Positions 35,483-44,368 of a stretch of DNA of 64,000 bases are shown here, in pieces. The translations under genes were made by a program, and so were the position numbers. Origin of the DNA: Nostoc sp. FACHB-973 (GTDB lineage Bacteria; Cyanobacteriota; Cyanobacteriia; Cyanobacteriales; Nostocaceae); NCBI RefSeq assembly GCF_014698115.1, contig NZ_JACJSJ010000021.1:1-64000 (forward strand), given 5' to 3'. The stretch's first letter is position 1. Each line of letters begins with the position of its first letter. A model generated the notes under the pieces. That model saw only the letters and a program-made list of their open reading frames with translations. It made no database searches and was not told where the DNA came from.

Positions 35483-38365
35483 CTAGAGAAGCGATCGCCC
35501 GATTCCCGATTCCCGATTCTCCCCTGTCAGCGGCAACAAAATATAAAACGTACTCCCTTGACCCAAAACACTTTCTACCCAGAGCTTGCCACCATGCTGC
35601 TGAATGATATTCCGGCAGATCGATAGCCCCAAGCCCGTCCCCCCTTTTTGGCGGGAATCAGAAATATCGACTTGCTGAAAAGGTTCAAAGATCATCTGTA
35701 TTTTATCTGGCGGAATGCCTCGACCTTGGTCACGAACTGCGATCAGCAGATAGGGTGGAGAGACTGGCAAACTGGGGGACTGCCCAAGAGGGGCAAGGGA
35801 AACTGGAGAATCTTTCCCATACTCTTGACTTCTAACTTCTGCACTGAGCCAAACACTACTGCCAGATTCAGAAAATTTAATAGCATTACTAAGTAAATTT
35901 GTCAAAGTTTGCAGGATGCGATCGGAATCGACCAGGAGTTCGACATCGAGGGGTTCCACAACTAGCTGAATCTCTGCCTGTTCTGCCATTGCTTGCATCG
36001 CTTCTGTCGCTTGAATCAGCAGATTGGCAACATTACATTTGGCAGGTTGCAGGGTGATTTTCCCCGATCGCATTCGTTCCAAATCGAGAATGTCATTAAC
36101 CAAACGAATCAATCGCTCGGTATTGGTGGTGGCAATGTTCAGAAGATTTTGACCTTTGGGTGTGAGGGTTGCTACTTGCCCAGAACCCAGCAGATACAGC
36201 CCGCCTATGAGAGAGGTGAGTGGGGTGCGTAATTCGTGACTCACCAGGGAAATAAACTCGTTTTCTAGTCGCTTACGCTCGGTAATGTCATTGATCATGT
36301 TTAAGATGCAATCAGTGCCGGACAGATTGATCAATTCAATTGAAAGCAAGACGATTCTAGTTTCACCTGAGCGAGTGAGAAATTCAACTTCCTGATTGTA
36401 GAGCGACCCAGTTTTTAAGAATTGCTGGAGTACCTCACTATATTTTTCTGAGGTGACTCCTAATCTGAGTTCCCTGGCAGTGTGACCAATCAGTTCTTCG
36501 GCTGTGCAGCCACAAAGCTTTAAGTAACTAGGATTGACTTCAATAAACCGTCTATCAGCCAGGGTTGTGAGGGAGATTGGACTAGGACTAGCACGAAACA
36601 CCTTGGTAAATTTTTCTTCAGCTTGCTGTCGCACCTGTCCGATGGCAATGAGTTGACTGGCTCGTTGCAGTAAGCTAATGTCTTCTTGGCTCCAGGTTCT
36701 AGACCAATGCACCACATCCAAGCCCAGGAAGCCAACCACTTTGCCAGAGTGCAGCATAGGCACAGCGATTAGCGACTGAATCGACAGACTATCTAATACC
36801 ATTTTCTCAGCGATCGCAGTGGGAGACATTTCAGCCACGCAGGGAATATGGACGGTTTGACCGCTAAGGATGCGATCGTAAAACCAGGGAAATTGTTCGA
36901 TCAGCGATCGGCGAGCCTCAGAACTGACAGGGGCTACCTGTGGGGCACACCACTCATACACCATTTGAAAGTGCCTGTGGCGATCGATGCGTGTAAATAG
37001 GCAAGCGTGTTCAGCCTGGAGGAATTCGGCAATCGTCTCCAGGGAAAAAAGGATTGCCGTTTGTGCATTCTGGTCAATAAATTGGCGAGAAATGCTGCTG
37101 AATAGCTGCTCAACTTGGGCGCGACGTTGCAAGATGGCTTCGGCTTGCTTACGCTCTGTCAAATCTTGAATAATGCCTTGCACCAGTTTGTTACCATTGG
37201 CTTCAAACACGGTTAACTGCACTTCAGCTGGGAAATCAGTACCATTAGCGCGGCGATATATCCACTCGAAACGATGGCTCCCCTGAGCGTATGCAATTGC
37301 TAAATGCTGGTTTGCAAGCTCAACCGAATTTTGTCCATTCGGTTGAACAGGGGGTGAAAGTTTCACCGGATAGTTATTAGTGATTTGTTCGCGAGAATAG
37401 CCAAATAGTCGTTGAGCTGCTTGGTTACAGGTGAGAAAGTTCTCTCTATCCGTAGCTTTGTCATCTCTCAAGAAAATGGCAATATTAGTCGATTCATACA
37501 AAGCTCGAAATCGTTCTTCCGATTGCCGCAAGGCTGACTCTGCTCGTTTTTGATCGGTGATATCGATCTGAGTCCCCACCCATTCTTGAATGTTGCCCTG
37601 GTCATCTAAAACGGGAACTGCCCGCACCAGAAACAGGCGATACTCGCCGGATGCCACCCGGACTCGTTGCTCAATTTCGTAGAGATTTCCTGTGTGGACG
37701 GCTTCCATCCAAGCTTGCATCGTCGGTTGGCGATCGTCGGGGTGAATGCTTTCTAACCAGCCAAAGCCCTTGGCCTGGGCTTCACTCATTCCCGTCAACG
37801 CCCGCCAGATGGGAATGTCCTCAAGAACTTCTCCCGCAGCATTGGTAGTGAATACCCCCTGAGCTGTTGCTGTCACAAGGGCACGGTAACGCAACTCACT
37901 TTGTCCAAGAGCTGCCTCTGCCTGTTTGCGATCGCTCTCGTCCTGCTTTTTAGCCGTCACATCCCGGATAACCAGCACAGCAAAACTTTTGCCATCTGCC
38001 AACTCCACCCGATTTCCCGATATTTCTAAAATCAGCGATCGCTCACTCGATTGAAACTCATACTCGGTTGTGGCATACTCAGACTGCAATACCTGGGTGT
38101 TGGGATAATCTATTTCTGGGATGGGTTGCCCTGACTGCATCAACGGTATCAACTCGCTCAACGGTTGATTGAGCAATAGAATGTGCGATCGCTCCACAAG
38201 CCTATCGAATGCGGCATTGCACCACTGTACCCTTCCATCCTCTCCCGTCCAAACAATGGCATCAGAAATCGCTCCTAATGCCACTTCCATCATTCCCAAT
38301 GTTGCCCGGAGTTGGTTAACCAGGTTTGTCAAGTGAGTGTAATTATTGGGTATATCCTTCTCCAT
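35483..38365 (-). CDS. Multi-PAS/GAF sensor histidine kinase
   Basis: This 960-aa kinase has no obvious membrane segments, so it is probably cytoplasmic. Domain order: PAS (~30-140), PAS/PAC (~155-275), PAS/PAC (~285-410), GAF (~415-580), PAS (~590-700). HisKA follows with the phospho-acceptor near residue 710 (FISLVSHELRTPLTSL), then HATPase with N box (LLSNAIKFSESGS), G1 (VRDQGRGIPPDKI), FEPFQQ and G2 (GGTGLGLSICRNIIQQHGG). All catalytic motifs are intact. The GAF or PAS domains could bind a ligand or chromophore, but no bilin-binding Cys motif was identified. The gene sits in a leftward signalling cluster. Confidence 0.93.
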   Translation of the reverse strand: MEKDIPNNYTHLTNLVNQLRATLGMMEVALGAISDAIVWTGEDGRVQWCNAAFDRLVERSHILLLNQPLSELIPLMQSGQPIPEIDYPNTQVLQSEYATTEYEFQSSERSLILEISGNRVELADGKSFAVLVIRDVTAKKQDESDRKQAEAALGQSELRYRALVTATAQGVFTTNAAGEVLEDIPIWRALTGMSEAQAKGFGWLESIHPDDRQPTMQAWMEAVHTGNLYEIEQRVRVASGEYRLFLVRAVPVLDDQGNIQEWVGTQIDITDQKRAESALRQSEERFRALYESTNIAIFLRDDKATDRENFLTCNQAAQRLFGYSREQITNNYPVKLSPPVQPNGQNSVELANQHLAIAYAQGSHRFEWIYRRANGTDFPAEVQLTVFEANGNKLVQGIIQDLTERKQAEAILQRRAQVEQLFSSISRQFIDQNAQTAILFSLETIAEFLQAEHACLFTRIDRHRHFQMVYEWCAPQVAPVSSEARRSLIEQFPWFYDRILSGQTVHIPCVAEMSPTAIAEKMVLDSLSIQSLIAVPMLHSGKVVGFLGLDVVHWSRTWSQEDISLLQRASQLIAIGQVRQQAEEKFTKVFRASPSPISLTTLADRRFIEVNPSYLKLCGCTAEELIGHTARELRLGVTSEKYSEVLQQFLKTGSLYNQEVEFLTRSGETRIVLLSIELINLSGTDCILNMINDITERKRLENEFISLVSHELRTPLTSLIGGLYLLGSGQVATLTPKGQNLLNIATTNTERLIRLVNDILDLERMRSGKITLQPAKCNVANLLIQATEAMQAMAEQAEIQLVVEPLDVELLVDSDRILQTLTNLLSNAIKFSESGSSVWLSAEVRSQEYGKDSPVSLAPLGQSPSLPVSPPYLLIAVRDQGRGIPPDKIQMIFEPFQQVDISDSRQKGGTGLGLSICRNIIQQHGGKLWVESVLGQGSTFYILLPLTGENRESGIGRSLL

Positions 38366-38445
38366 CTCCTTTACTTTCCCTATACCAGTTCACTTTTTCT
38401 GTATTCACATCCGATCACTGCCAACCTCTCCTTAACAAGGCTATT

Positions 38446-38606
38446 GTGTAGGTCAATGCATCAAAGGTGCAGGTCGATGCATCAAAGGTGCGGGTCGATG
38501 CATTAAAGGTGCAGGTCGATGCATCAAAGGTGCAGGTCGATGCATCAAAGGTGCAGGTCGATGCATCAAAGGTGCGGGTTGATGCATTAAAGGTGCAGGT
38601 CGATAT
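38446..38606. repeat. 21-bp minisatellite, about 7.7 copies
   Basis: Tandem copies of GTGCAGGTCGATGCATCAAAG run from 38446 to ~38606. Copies 3 and 7 share the same two changes (GTGCGGG.., ..CATTAAAG), a higher-order pattern left by block duplication. It lies between the histidine kinase and PAS genes. Because 21 is a multiple of 3, all frames stay open across the array, which creates a spurious TFDASTC-type ORF on the minus strand. Confidence 0.85.
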
Positions 38607-38635
38607 TTGACTATAAGATTTGGAACTATTAATTT

Positions 38636-38983
38636 CTAAAGCGGACGCAAGGTAGCCCAGAAAACCCATTGCCCCTGATGTTGCTCTGCCTGAATGAAAT
38701 GTTCGGCTTCAATTTCTTTACCATCTTTAGTGATGCCTTTGAGTTGCAGAGGATGATTGAGAATAGTCGATTTCTCAGTGGAAAGAAAGCGCGAAAAGCC
38801 GAGGTGATGGGGTGCATGAAAGCCTTCTGGAATAATCGTCGTGATGTTTTGCCCAATAATTTCTGCTGCATTCCAGCCAAAGACTGCTGTAAAGCGATCG
38901 TTGACGTAGGTGATAAATCCTTGATGTTCTGTGGCAACAACGGGTACATCCGTTTCTAATTTGAGTTCACCGATGGATTTCAT
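38636..38983 (-). CDS. Stand-alone PAS domain protein
   Basis: This 115-aa single PAS domain has PVVATEHQGFITYVNDRFTAVFGW at the start, IIGQNITTIIPEGFHAPHHLGFSRFL in the middle and LQLKGITKDGKEIEAEHF at the end. No output domain is attached. Such proteins can act as sensory adaptors. Its position between two histidine-phosphorelay genes on the same strand suggests a partner role there. The minisatellite follows its stop codon by 30 bp. Confidence 0.8.
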   Translation of the reverse strand: MKSIGELKLETDVPVVATEHQGFITYVNDRFTAVFGWNAAEIIGQNITTIIPEGFHAPHHLGFSRFLSTEKSTILNHPLQLKGITKDGKEIEAEHFIQAEQHQGQWVFWATLRPL

Positions 38984-39117
38984 GGACAGGAGAGGGTAAT
39001 GGAGGAACAGTAGAGTGGAGTCTTCAAAGCTACAAGCATTTTAAGACTTCTACGACGTTCCACTATGCAGCTAAAGCAAAACTAAATATTTTTTGTTGGG
39101 CATGAGGCATTGGAAGA

Positions 39118-39236
39118 GGCAGAGGGGCAGAGGGGCAGAGGGGCAGAGGGGATTGAACTTGGCACATTGAACTCTCCCCTGCTCCCCTGCTCCCCTGCTC
39201 CCCTGCTCCCTCATCTCCCTCATCTCCCTCATCTCT
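39118..39236. repeat. Low-complexity nonamer arrays
   Basis: (GAGGGGCAG)n is followed by (CTCCCCTG) units and (CTCCCTCAT)n. The last array abuts the stop codon of the 39235-41259 gene. (CTCCCTCAT)n also occurs near 23171, 41992 and 54325. Confidence 0.7.
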
Positions 39237-41259
39237 AGAAAGTGGGAATTTGTGATCGCGTCCAACAAAGTTGATATAAAGTTTGCAGCTTTAACCCATC
39301 TGCTGGAGATTCAGCAATGCCACTACAAACCATGACTTGAAATTGCCTGCCATCGGGAGCAGTGAATACTTGCTGCCGTAAAGTTGCTAGCAATTGAGAA
39401 AGATGAGTTTCACTGTCTGCTTTCGTAAATCCAGAAAGCCCCACAACAAACTCTCCATTTCCCCAATATCCCATCGCCGCTGCATCATGAAGATTAGACT
39501 GTAACAGCTGCGCCCAACGCTGCAATACGTGGTTGCCTGTGGCATGACCAAACTGAAGATTGATTTGGGATAATTGGGGCACTTTCAGCAAGACTAGACA
39601 GAGGGGATGAGCGCTGCTTGCTTGGTGCAGCAAAGATTCCAGAGTCCGGCTGGACTGGGGTTGATTGACTAACCCGGTCAGGGGATCTTTGGTTGCCAGG
39701 GCTTGAAGTTGACGGGTGCGATCGAGGCGATTGGTAAGCCGGGTCAGAAGTTCCTGTCCGAATACGGGTTTGGTGATGTAGTCGTCAGCTCCAGCGGCAA
39801 ATAACTCCTGAATCGTTTCTCGATCGCTATGAATGGTAAGAAACAAAATCGGCAAACTCTGCCAGTCTGCATCAAGGCGGACTGCCTGACATAACTCAAT
39901 CCCCCCTCTCTGTGGCATATCCACATCCAAAATCAGTAAATCGGGAACCGTCGCCCGCAACACATCCCAGAACTGCAACGATAGCTCAAGCCCAATCATC
40001 CGAATGCCCCAGGGTTCTAGCATCGGTCGTAACGCTGCTAGAAAGATTGGGTCATCATCCACCACTAACACCGTCACCGAATGATTTTGAGATTGCGGCA
40101 ACTCCTGACCTAAGGATGGTTCTGGATTAATCGGCAATAATGGTGCAGAATTCTTGGATACTATCTGTTCTAAGTCTTCTAAATCCAACAGATGTTCTAA
40201 CTCGCGCACCAGCGGCACTAACTGCTCCCCATCTCCTGCTTTTGCGAGTAGGGAATCGCTTAAAAAAATCTCCTCAATTTGCCGTGCTACTTTAGTTCCG
40301 GTTGGGCGATCGAACATCCCCAATACGCCTGCGAGTTTGTGGGCTGCCTGTCGTGCTTCCTGGCGTAACTCGGTAGATAACGTTCCGGTGGCGATCGCTC
40401 CAACTGCCTGACGCACTGCCATCAAGCGTTCTAGCATCAATCCCCTGCTTTGCTGCCAGAGTTTGTCCAACCCTTTTTGCATCTGTGAGGTGGCTTGTGG
40501 TGATGGACTTTCCTGCCTTCCCCAATCTTCTACTCCCCCACTCGTTATCAGATTTGTGCCTTCTGTCTTCTGGCTTTTTGCATCTGCTACTCCTTCCTTT
40601 AGCCGATAACCCAATCCATAAACGTTTTCAATCCAGTCTGCGATACCAACGGTTTTTAAGCGCTGTCGTAGTCCCTTGATGTGGGCTTTTACACTGTCCT
40701 CCTGGGGCGAGTCATCAAATGTCCAGAGGTACTCGACCAGTTGAGCGCGGCTGAAAACCCGCGATGGGTTGCGGAGAAACACTTCTAATAGGCTATATTC
40801 TTTGGGTCTGAATTCTATAATTGTCTCTCCATAGGTGACTTCGCAAGTGCGGGGGTCTAAGCGCAATTCGCCAACTTGCAAGATACCAGTGGGAACGACT
40901 TCACCTCGTCGTAAAAGCGCCCGAATGCGTGCCTGAAGTTCGGCAAGATCGAGCGGTTTAATCAGGTAATCGTCTGCACCAGAATCCAATCCGCGCACGC
41001 GTTCGCTGCTGGCTTCTCTGGCTGTCATCAGCAAAATCGGCGTGGTGCATTTTGCTGCCCGCAATCGCTGGCAGAGGGTAACGCCATCCAGTTTGGGCAA
41101 CTCCACATCCAGCAAAATCAAATCATACGTGGTGCTTTGGGAATAGTCCCACCCTGTTAGACCATTGGTTGCAGTATCAACGATATAGTGCTGACTGGTT
41201 AAGGCATCCGCCAGCAGGTTTAACAGAACGGTGTCATCTTCAATCAACAAAATTCGCAT
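39235..41259 (-). CDS. Multidomain response regulator: REC-wHTH-Hpt-REC-degenerate GGDEF
   Basis: This 674-aa regulator starts with a receiver (D51 in LILLDVELPKLDG; T/K in LLMTA, IKPLDL). An OmpR-type winged helix follows (~125-222, EFRPKEYSLLEVFLRNPSRVFSRAQLVEYLW ... GLGYRL). An Hpt-like segment spans ~270-365 (AAHKLAGVLGMF, His near 308). A second receiver is at ~398-515 (LLILDVDMP, ITKPVF). The GGDEF-like domain (~525-670) starts KDPLTGLVNQ, but the signature is WGNGEF instead of GGDEF, so diguanylate cyclase activity is doubtful. The combination could carry a phosphate from receiver to Hpt within one chain. It heads the leftward signalling cluster. Confidence 0.9.
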   Translation of the reverse strand: MRILLIEDDTVLLNLLADALTSQHYIVDTATNGLTGWDYSQSTTYDLILLDVELPKLDGVTLCQRLRAAKCTTPILLMTAREASSERVRGLDSGADDYLIKPLDLAELQARIRALLRRGEVVPTGILQVGELRLDPRTCEVTYGETIIEFRPKEYSLLEVFLRNPSRVFSRAQLVEYLWTFDDSPQEDSVKAHIKGLRQRLKTVGIADWIENVYGLGYRLKEGVADAKSQKTEGTNLITSGGVEDWGRQESPSPQATSQMQKGLDKLWQQSRGLMLERLMAVRQAVGAIATGTLSTELRQEARQAAHKLAGVLGMFDRPTGTKVARQIEEIFLSDSLLAKAGDGEQLVPLVRELEHLLDLEDLEQIVSKNSAPLLPINPEPSLGQELPQSQNHSVTVLVVDDDPIFLAALRPMLEPWGIRMIGLELSLQFWDVLRATVPDLLILDVDMPQRGGIELCQAVRLDADWQSLPILFLTIHSDRETIQELFAAGADDYITKPVFGQELLTRLTNRLDRTRQLQALATKDPLTGLVNQPQSSRTLESLLHQASSAHPLCLVLLKVPQLSQINLQFGHATGNHVLQRWAQLLQSNLHDAAAMGYWGNGEFVVGLSGFTKADSETHLSQLLATLRQQVFTAPDGRQFQVMVCSGIAESPADGLKLQTLYQLCWTRSQIPTF

Positions 41260-41440
41260 GATCCACGCTGCATGAATAGCAATTTACCTGATCTCAGGAT
41301 TACTGAAGTCAGTTTACCTGTAATCATTCGTCAGAGGTTAAGGTAATTGCACTAATGTCTGCCAGGGTGTAGCAAAAGGGAATAAATCGAGCTTGGAGAC
41401 TGGCTTTTGTAGAGCTTTGACCAATGCTAGATATTACGAA

Positions 41441-41920
41441 TTATCTCGACTCAGGTAAAAAATCACGGTCGAGGATTTGCTCTGGTGTGAAGGGAGATTG
41501 TTCAGGGAACGTAGCCACAGCTAATTCAGTTTCATCAGCAGCCAACAGCCTAGCATCGTCATAACACTGCCGGAAAACTTCATCAAAATAGGGTTTCAGA
41601 CTAGGACTTTCTTCTAGAGCTTCTTTAAGGCGTTTACGATGCTCCCGAATTGTTGCCCGCCAGCTACCAGAACGTTTCTCAGCTTGATAGTTATACTTTA
41701 ATAGATGCATTAGCACCACTTCCAAATTGCTTCTGAGTGCTTTCTTTTCACTCCTACCCATTGTTTGAATTTCTTCAATTAAATTCTCTAAATCCAGTTG
41801 TGTGAAATTCTTTTGCTTGAGCAATTCTGCGGTGGTTTGAATCCACAAGTAAAAATCTTGTTCATACAAATCTGAACCAGACGTAGTTGGAGATTGGGGC
41901 ATTTGAGCAGTCATAAGCAT
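41441..41920 (-). CDS. DUF29 family protein
   Basis: This 159-aa protein has the DUF29 pattern, widespread and multicopy in cyanobacteria. The N-terminus is DLYEQDFYLWIQTTAELLKQ, the central block is LDLENLIEEIQTMGRSEKKALRSNLEVVLMHLLK, then W.ATIREHRKRL and the end LDRDFLPES. Its function is unknown. Start codons at 41920 and 41914 are both possible. A nonamer array lies upstream. Confidence 0.85.
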   Translation of the reverse strand: MLMTAQMPQSPTTSGSDLYEQDFYLWIQTTAELLKQKNFTQLDLENLIEEIQTMGRSEKKALRSNLEVVLMHLLKYNYQAEKRSGSWRATIREHRKRLKEALEESPSLKPYFDEVFRQCYDDARLLAADETELAVATFPEQSPFTPEQILDRDFLPESR

Positions 41921-41991
41921 CTGTAGTTAGCGCCGACTACACTTGATGTTAGTTCATTTTCAATCATTAATTTGTCGTTAGTTTTTCTTTG

Positions 41992-42048
41992 CATCCCCCT
42001 CATCTCCCTCATCTCCCTCATCTCCCTCATCTCCCTCATCTCCCCCAT
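41992..42048. repeat. (CTCCCTCAT)n nonamer array
   Basis: About six tandem CTCCCTCAT units lie between the divergent DUF29 and PSRP-3 genes. The same unit recurs at 23171-23200, 39205-39235 and 54325-54370. Confidence 0.8.
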
Positions 42049-42138
42049 GCCCAATGCCCATCACTATTTGGTCATTGATGGGGTATTGCGTTAAAATAAG
42101 CGATCGCTATCCTAGTTAAGTAATGCCCGGAAATTCCC

Positions 42139-42143
42139 GGAGG
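42139..42143 (+). promoter_or_regulatory. Shine-Dalgarno site deciding a TTG start
   Basis: GGAGG lies 5 nt before TTG at 42149. An in-frame TGA directly precedes that TTG, so the PSRP-3 frame cannot start earlier. Confidence 0.7.
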
Positions 42144-42148
42144 TGTGA

Positions 42149-42448
42149 TTGACCAAGTTTATTTTGAAAATTCTGTGGTTAGACGAAAACGTCGCTCTAG
42201 CAGTCGATCAAGTTGTCGGCAAAGGCACAAGCCCTTTGACCAAGTACTTTTTCTGGCCGAGAAATGATGCTTGGGAAGAGTTAAAGAAGGAACTCGAATC
42301 CAAACACTGGATTAGTGACCTCGATCGCGTCGAGTTGCTTAACAAAGCAACTGAAGTGATTAACTACTGGCAAGAGGAAGGCAGAAATCGCCCAATGGCA
42401 GAAGCTCAGTTGAAATTTCCGGAAGTTGCCTTCACGGGTAGCGCTTGA
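42149..42448 (+). CDS. Ribosome-associated protein PSRP-3 (Ycf65)
   Basis: This 99-aa protein of the Ycf65/PSRP-3 family is a component of the small ribosomal subunit found in cyanobacteria and plastids. Visible family blocks are [39 protein letters not shown] (residues ~7-45, given here as the key span), then [21 protein letters not shown] and a C-terminal [10 protein letters not shown]. Translation must begin at TTG 42149, because the preceding codon is TGA and no other start exists before residue 80. The upstream GGAGG supports this. Confidence 0.9.
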   Translation: MTKFILKILWLDENVALAVDQVVGKGTSPLTKYFFWPRNDAWEELKKELESKHWISDLDRVELLNKATEVINYWQEEGRNRPMAEAQLKFPEVAFTGSA

Positions 42449-42458
42449 TATTCCAAAA

Positions 42459-44243
42459 TTAACTCTCGTGGTATTCTACAAGCTGCCAGAGTTTAATAGT
42501 CTTGTCCTTGCTGCCACTTGCAATCAGTCGTGCAACTTGACTCACAGCAATGGCAGATACTGAGTCTGTGTGACCAGAGAGAGTCACAATCTCTTCTCCT
42601 GTACTCACTTTCCAGAGTTTAACTGTCTTGTCCCAACTTGCGCTAATCAGGGTTTTGCCATCGGCAGTGAAAGCTACACTTACCACAGACCAGGAATGGC
42701 CTGAAAGTGTACTAATTAGCTGACCAGTGTTCACTTCCCACAATTTAATAGTTTTATCATCGCTACCCGTCGCCAGGACTTTTCCATCGGGACTAAAAGC
42801 AACTGTTAAAACTGCCCATGCATGACCCGAAAGGATGCCTGACAAGGTATAGCATGGGCAGTTTTTAAATTCTTTTTGGGAACTTATCTGCCACAAGCGA
42901 ATTGTTCTGTCATAACTAGCGCTGGCTATAATTTGCCCTTGGGGACTAAATGCTACTGAATTTACCTGTAATTTATGTCCAGTTAAGGTGCAAATTTGGT
43001 CGCCAGTATTTACATTCCAGAGTTTGACTGTCTTATCCCAGCTACCACTAGCAAGAATCTGTCCGTCTGGACTGAAAGTTACTGATTTCACAGCGTGGGA
43101 ATGTCCCAATAAAGTGGAAATTTCTTTTAATGTATTAATGTCCCACAATTTGATAGTTTTATCATCACTAGCACTTGCCAAAATTTTGCCATCAGGACTG
43201 AAAGCAACTGATTTTACAGCTTGGCGATGTTCGGATAAGCTAGCTATAACTTTTTTAGTATTTAAATCCCATAATTTAATGTTTTTATCATCATTAGCAC
43301 TAGCTAAAATCTTACCTTCAGGGCAGAATGCAAGAGCATTTACACTGCTCAACACAGGAGAATATTCAGTCAAAGTAGATGAGCAGTGCCACAAAAGATT
43401 TGGTAATTTCAAATGCTGGGGTTTAGATTCCATACCCATTGCTTGCATGACCTCATCAGCTGATTGAAACCGTTGGCTAGCAACATTTTGTAGTAACTTG
43501 TCAAGGATTTTCGTCAACCGTAAATGTTTCGTGTCTTGTTGCCAGATATCGCCTGCCTTAGTAGTTAGATAATCTCGCCAAACCCAGCAATTGTTGGAAA
43601 TATCAAATAAATCAAAGGGAGAAATTTGGGTAAGTAGATAAATGCAAGTAACACCGAGACTGTAAAGATCACTAGCAAAAACAGCTTTTCCTTTTGTTTG
43701 CTCTGGTGCAGCATATTCTGGACTACCAATACTGTTTTCAACTGTTAGCCAATCAATTTCTGTGACAATTTTTGCAGCGCTAAAATCAACTATAACTAGA
43801 TTTGGTTCACCTTTGGGGTAAGGGGGGGTTCTACAGATAATATTTTCGGGTTTAATATTACGGTGGATGATGTGGCGATCGCTAATAAACTGCAAAACTG
43901 GTAACAAATCCTCTAAAATCTGCCAAACCTGAGTTTCATTAAAAGCACCCTCCTCTTCAACCGCCTGAGCTAAATTTCTACCTGCAATAAACTCCTGCAC
44001 TAAATAAAAGTGCTGTTTTTGCTGGAAATAACTCAATAAAGCCGGAATTTGCGGATGCTTTCCTAATTCCTCTAGCCGCTGCGCCTTTTGCTCAAAACTT
44101 TTAGATGTTTCGCCTTGTGCCGATAATTCTTGAACCATGCAAGGAGTTGGAGGAAACAGACCTTCATCTACAGCGAGGAAGGTTTTGCAGAATCCCCCTT
44201 TACCAATTCGTTTAACTAAACGATAACGTCCCCGTAAAAGCAA
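42459..44243 (-). CDS. Serine/threonine kinase-like WD40 protein, probable pseudokinase
   Basis: This 594-aa protein has an N-terminal kinase fold (~1-270) and seven WD40 repeats (~300-590; GH..V.SVAFSPDGK.LAS.S.D.TIKLW). The glycine loop is present (GKGGFCKTF, 14-22), as are APE (180) and SDLYSLGV (191). Three catalytic positions are changed. The VAIK lysine is Q38 (CMVQEL), the HRD aspartate is N129 (HRNIKPEN), and DFG is DFS (153-155). Loss of both the ATP-anchoring Lys and the catalytic base predicts little or no phosphotransfer. It may act as a scaffold, with the WD40 propeller binding partners. Convergent with PSRP-3, whose stop is 10 bp away. Confidence 0.88.
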   Translation of the reverse strand: MLLRGRYRLVKRIGKGGFCKTFLAVDEGLFPPTPCMVQELSAQGETSKSFEQKAQRLEELGKHPQIPALLSYFQQKQHFYLVQEFIAGRNLAQAVEEEGAFNETQVWQILEDLLPVLQFISDRHIIHRNIKPENIICRTPPYPKGEPNLVIVDFSAAKIVTEIDWLTVENSIGSPEYAAPEQTKGKAVFASDLYSLGVTCIYLLTQISPFDLFDISNNCWVWRDYLTTKAGDIWQQDTKHLRLTKILDKLLQNVASQRFQSADEVMQAMGMESKPQHLKLPNLLWHCSSTLTEYSPVLSSVNALAFCPEGKILASANDDKNIKLWDLNTKKVIASLSEHRQAVKSVAFSPDGKILASASDDKTIKLWDINTLKEISTLLGHSHAVKSVTFSPDGQILASGSWDKTVKLWNVNTGDQICTLTGHKLQVNSVAFSPQGQIIASASYDRTIRLWQISSQKEFKNCPCYTLSGILSGHAWAVLTVAFSPDGKVLATGSDDKTIKLWEVNTGQLISTLSGHSWSVVSVAFTADGKTLISASWDKTVKLWKVSTGEEIVTLSGHTDSVSAIAVSQVARLIASGSKDKTIKLWQLVEYHES

Positions 44244-44338
44244 AATTTTCCTGCCAGTTACAGCGCGGGCAATCTGACCGAGACAATTTTAGATTTTAGA
44301 TTTTGGATTTTGGATTAAAATCTAGAATGTGACATACT

Positions 44339-44368
44339 CCTACACTCGTCCTTCGGACTGAGTGTAGG
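44339..44368 (-). ncRNA. Right-end hairpin, probable part of the TnpB guide (omega/reRNA) scaffold
   Basis: CCTACACTC and GAGTGTAGG form a perfect 9-bp stem around GTCCTTCGGACT, which is itself self-complementary (GTCC/GGAC). It overlaps the last TnpB codons and the stop. In IS200/IS605 elements the transcript of this end folds into the RNA that guides TnpB; that role is assumed by analogy. Confidence 0.5.

Noticed and set aside
38446..38606. Possible CRISPR array
   Set aside because: The 21-bp units are directly adjacent with no spacers, and no cas genes are present.
38415..38669. 84-aa minus-strand ORF with TFDASTC repeats
   Set aside because: It is the translation of the 21-bp minisatellite, whose length keeps every frame open, and it overlaps the PAS gene end.
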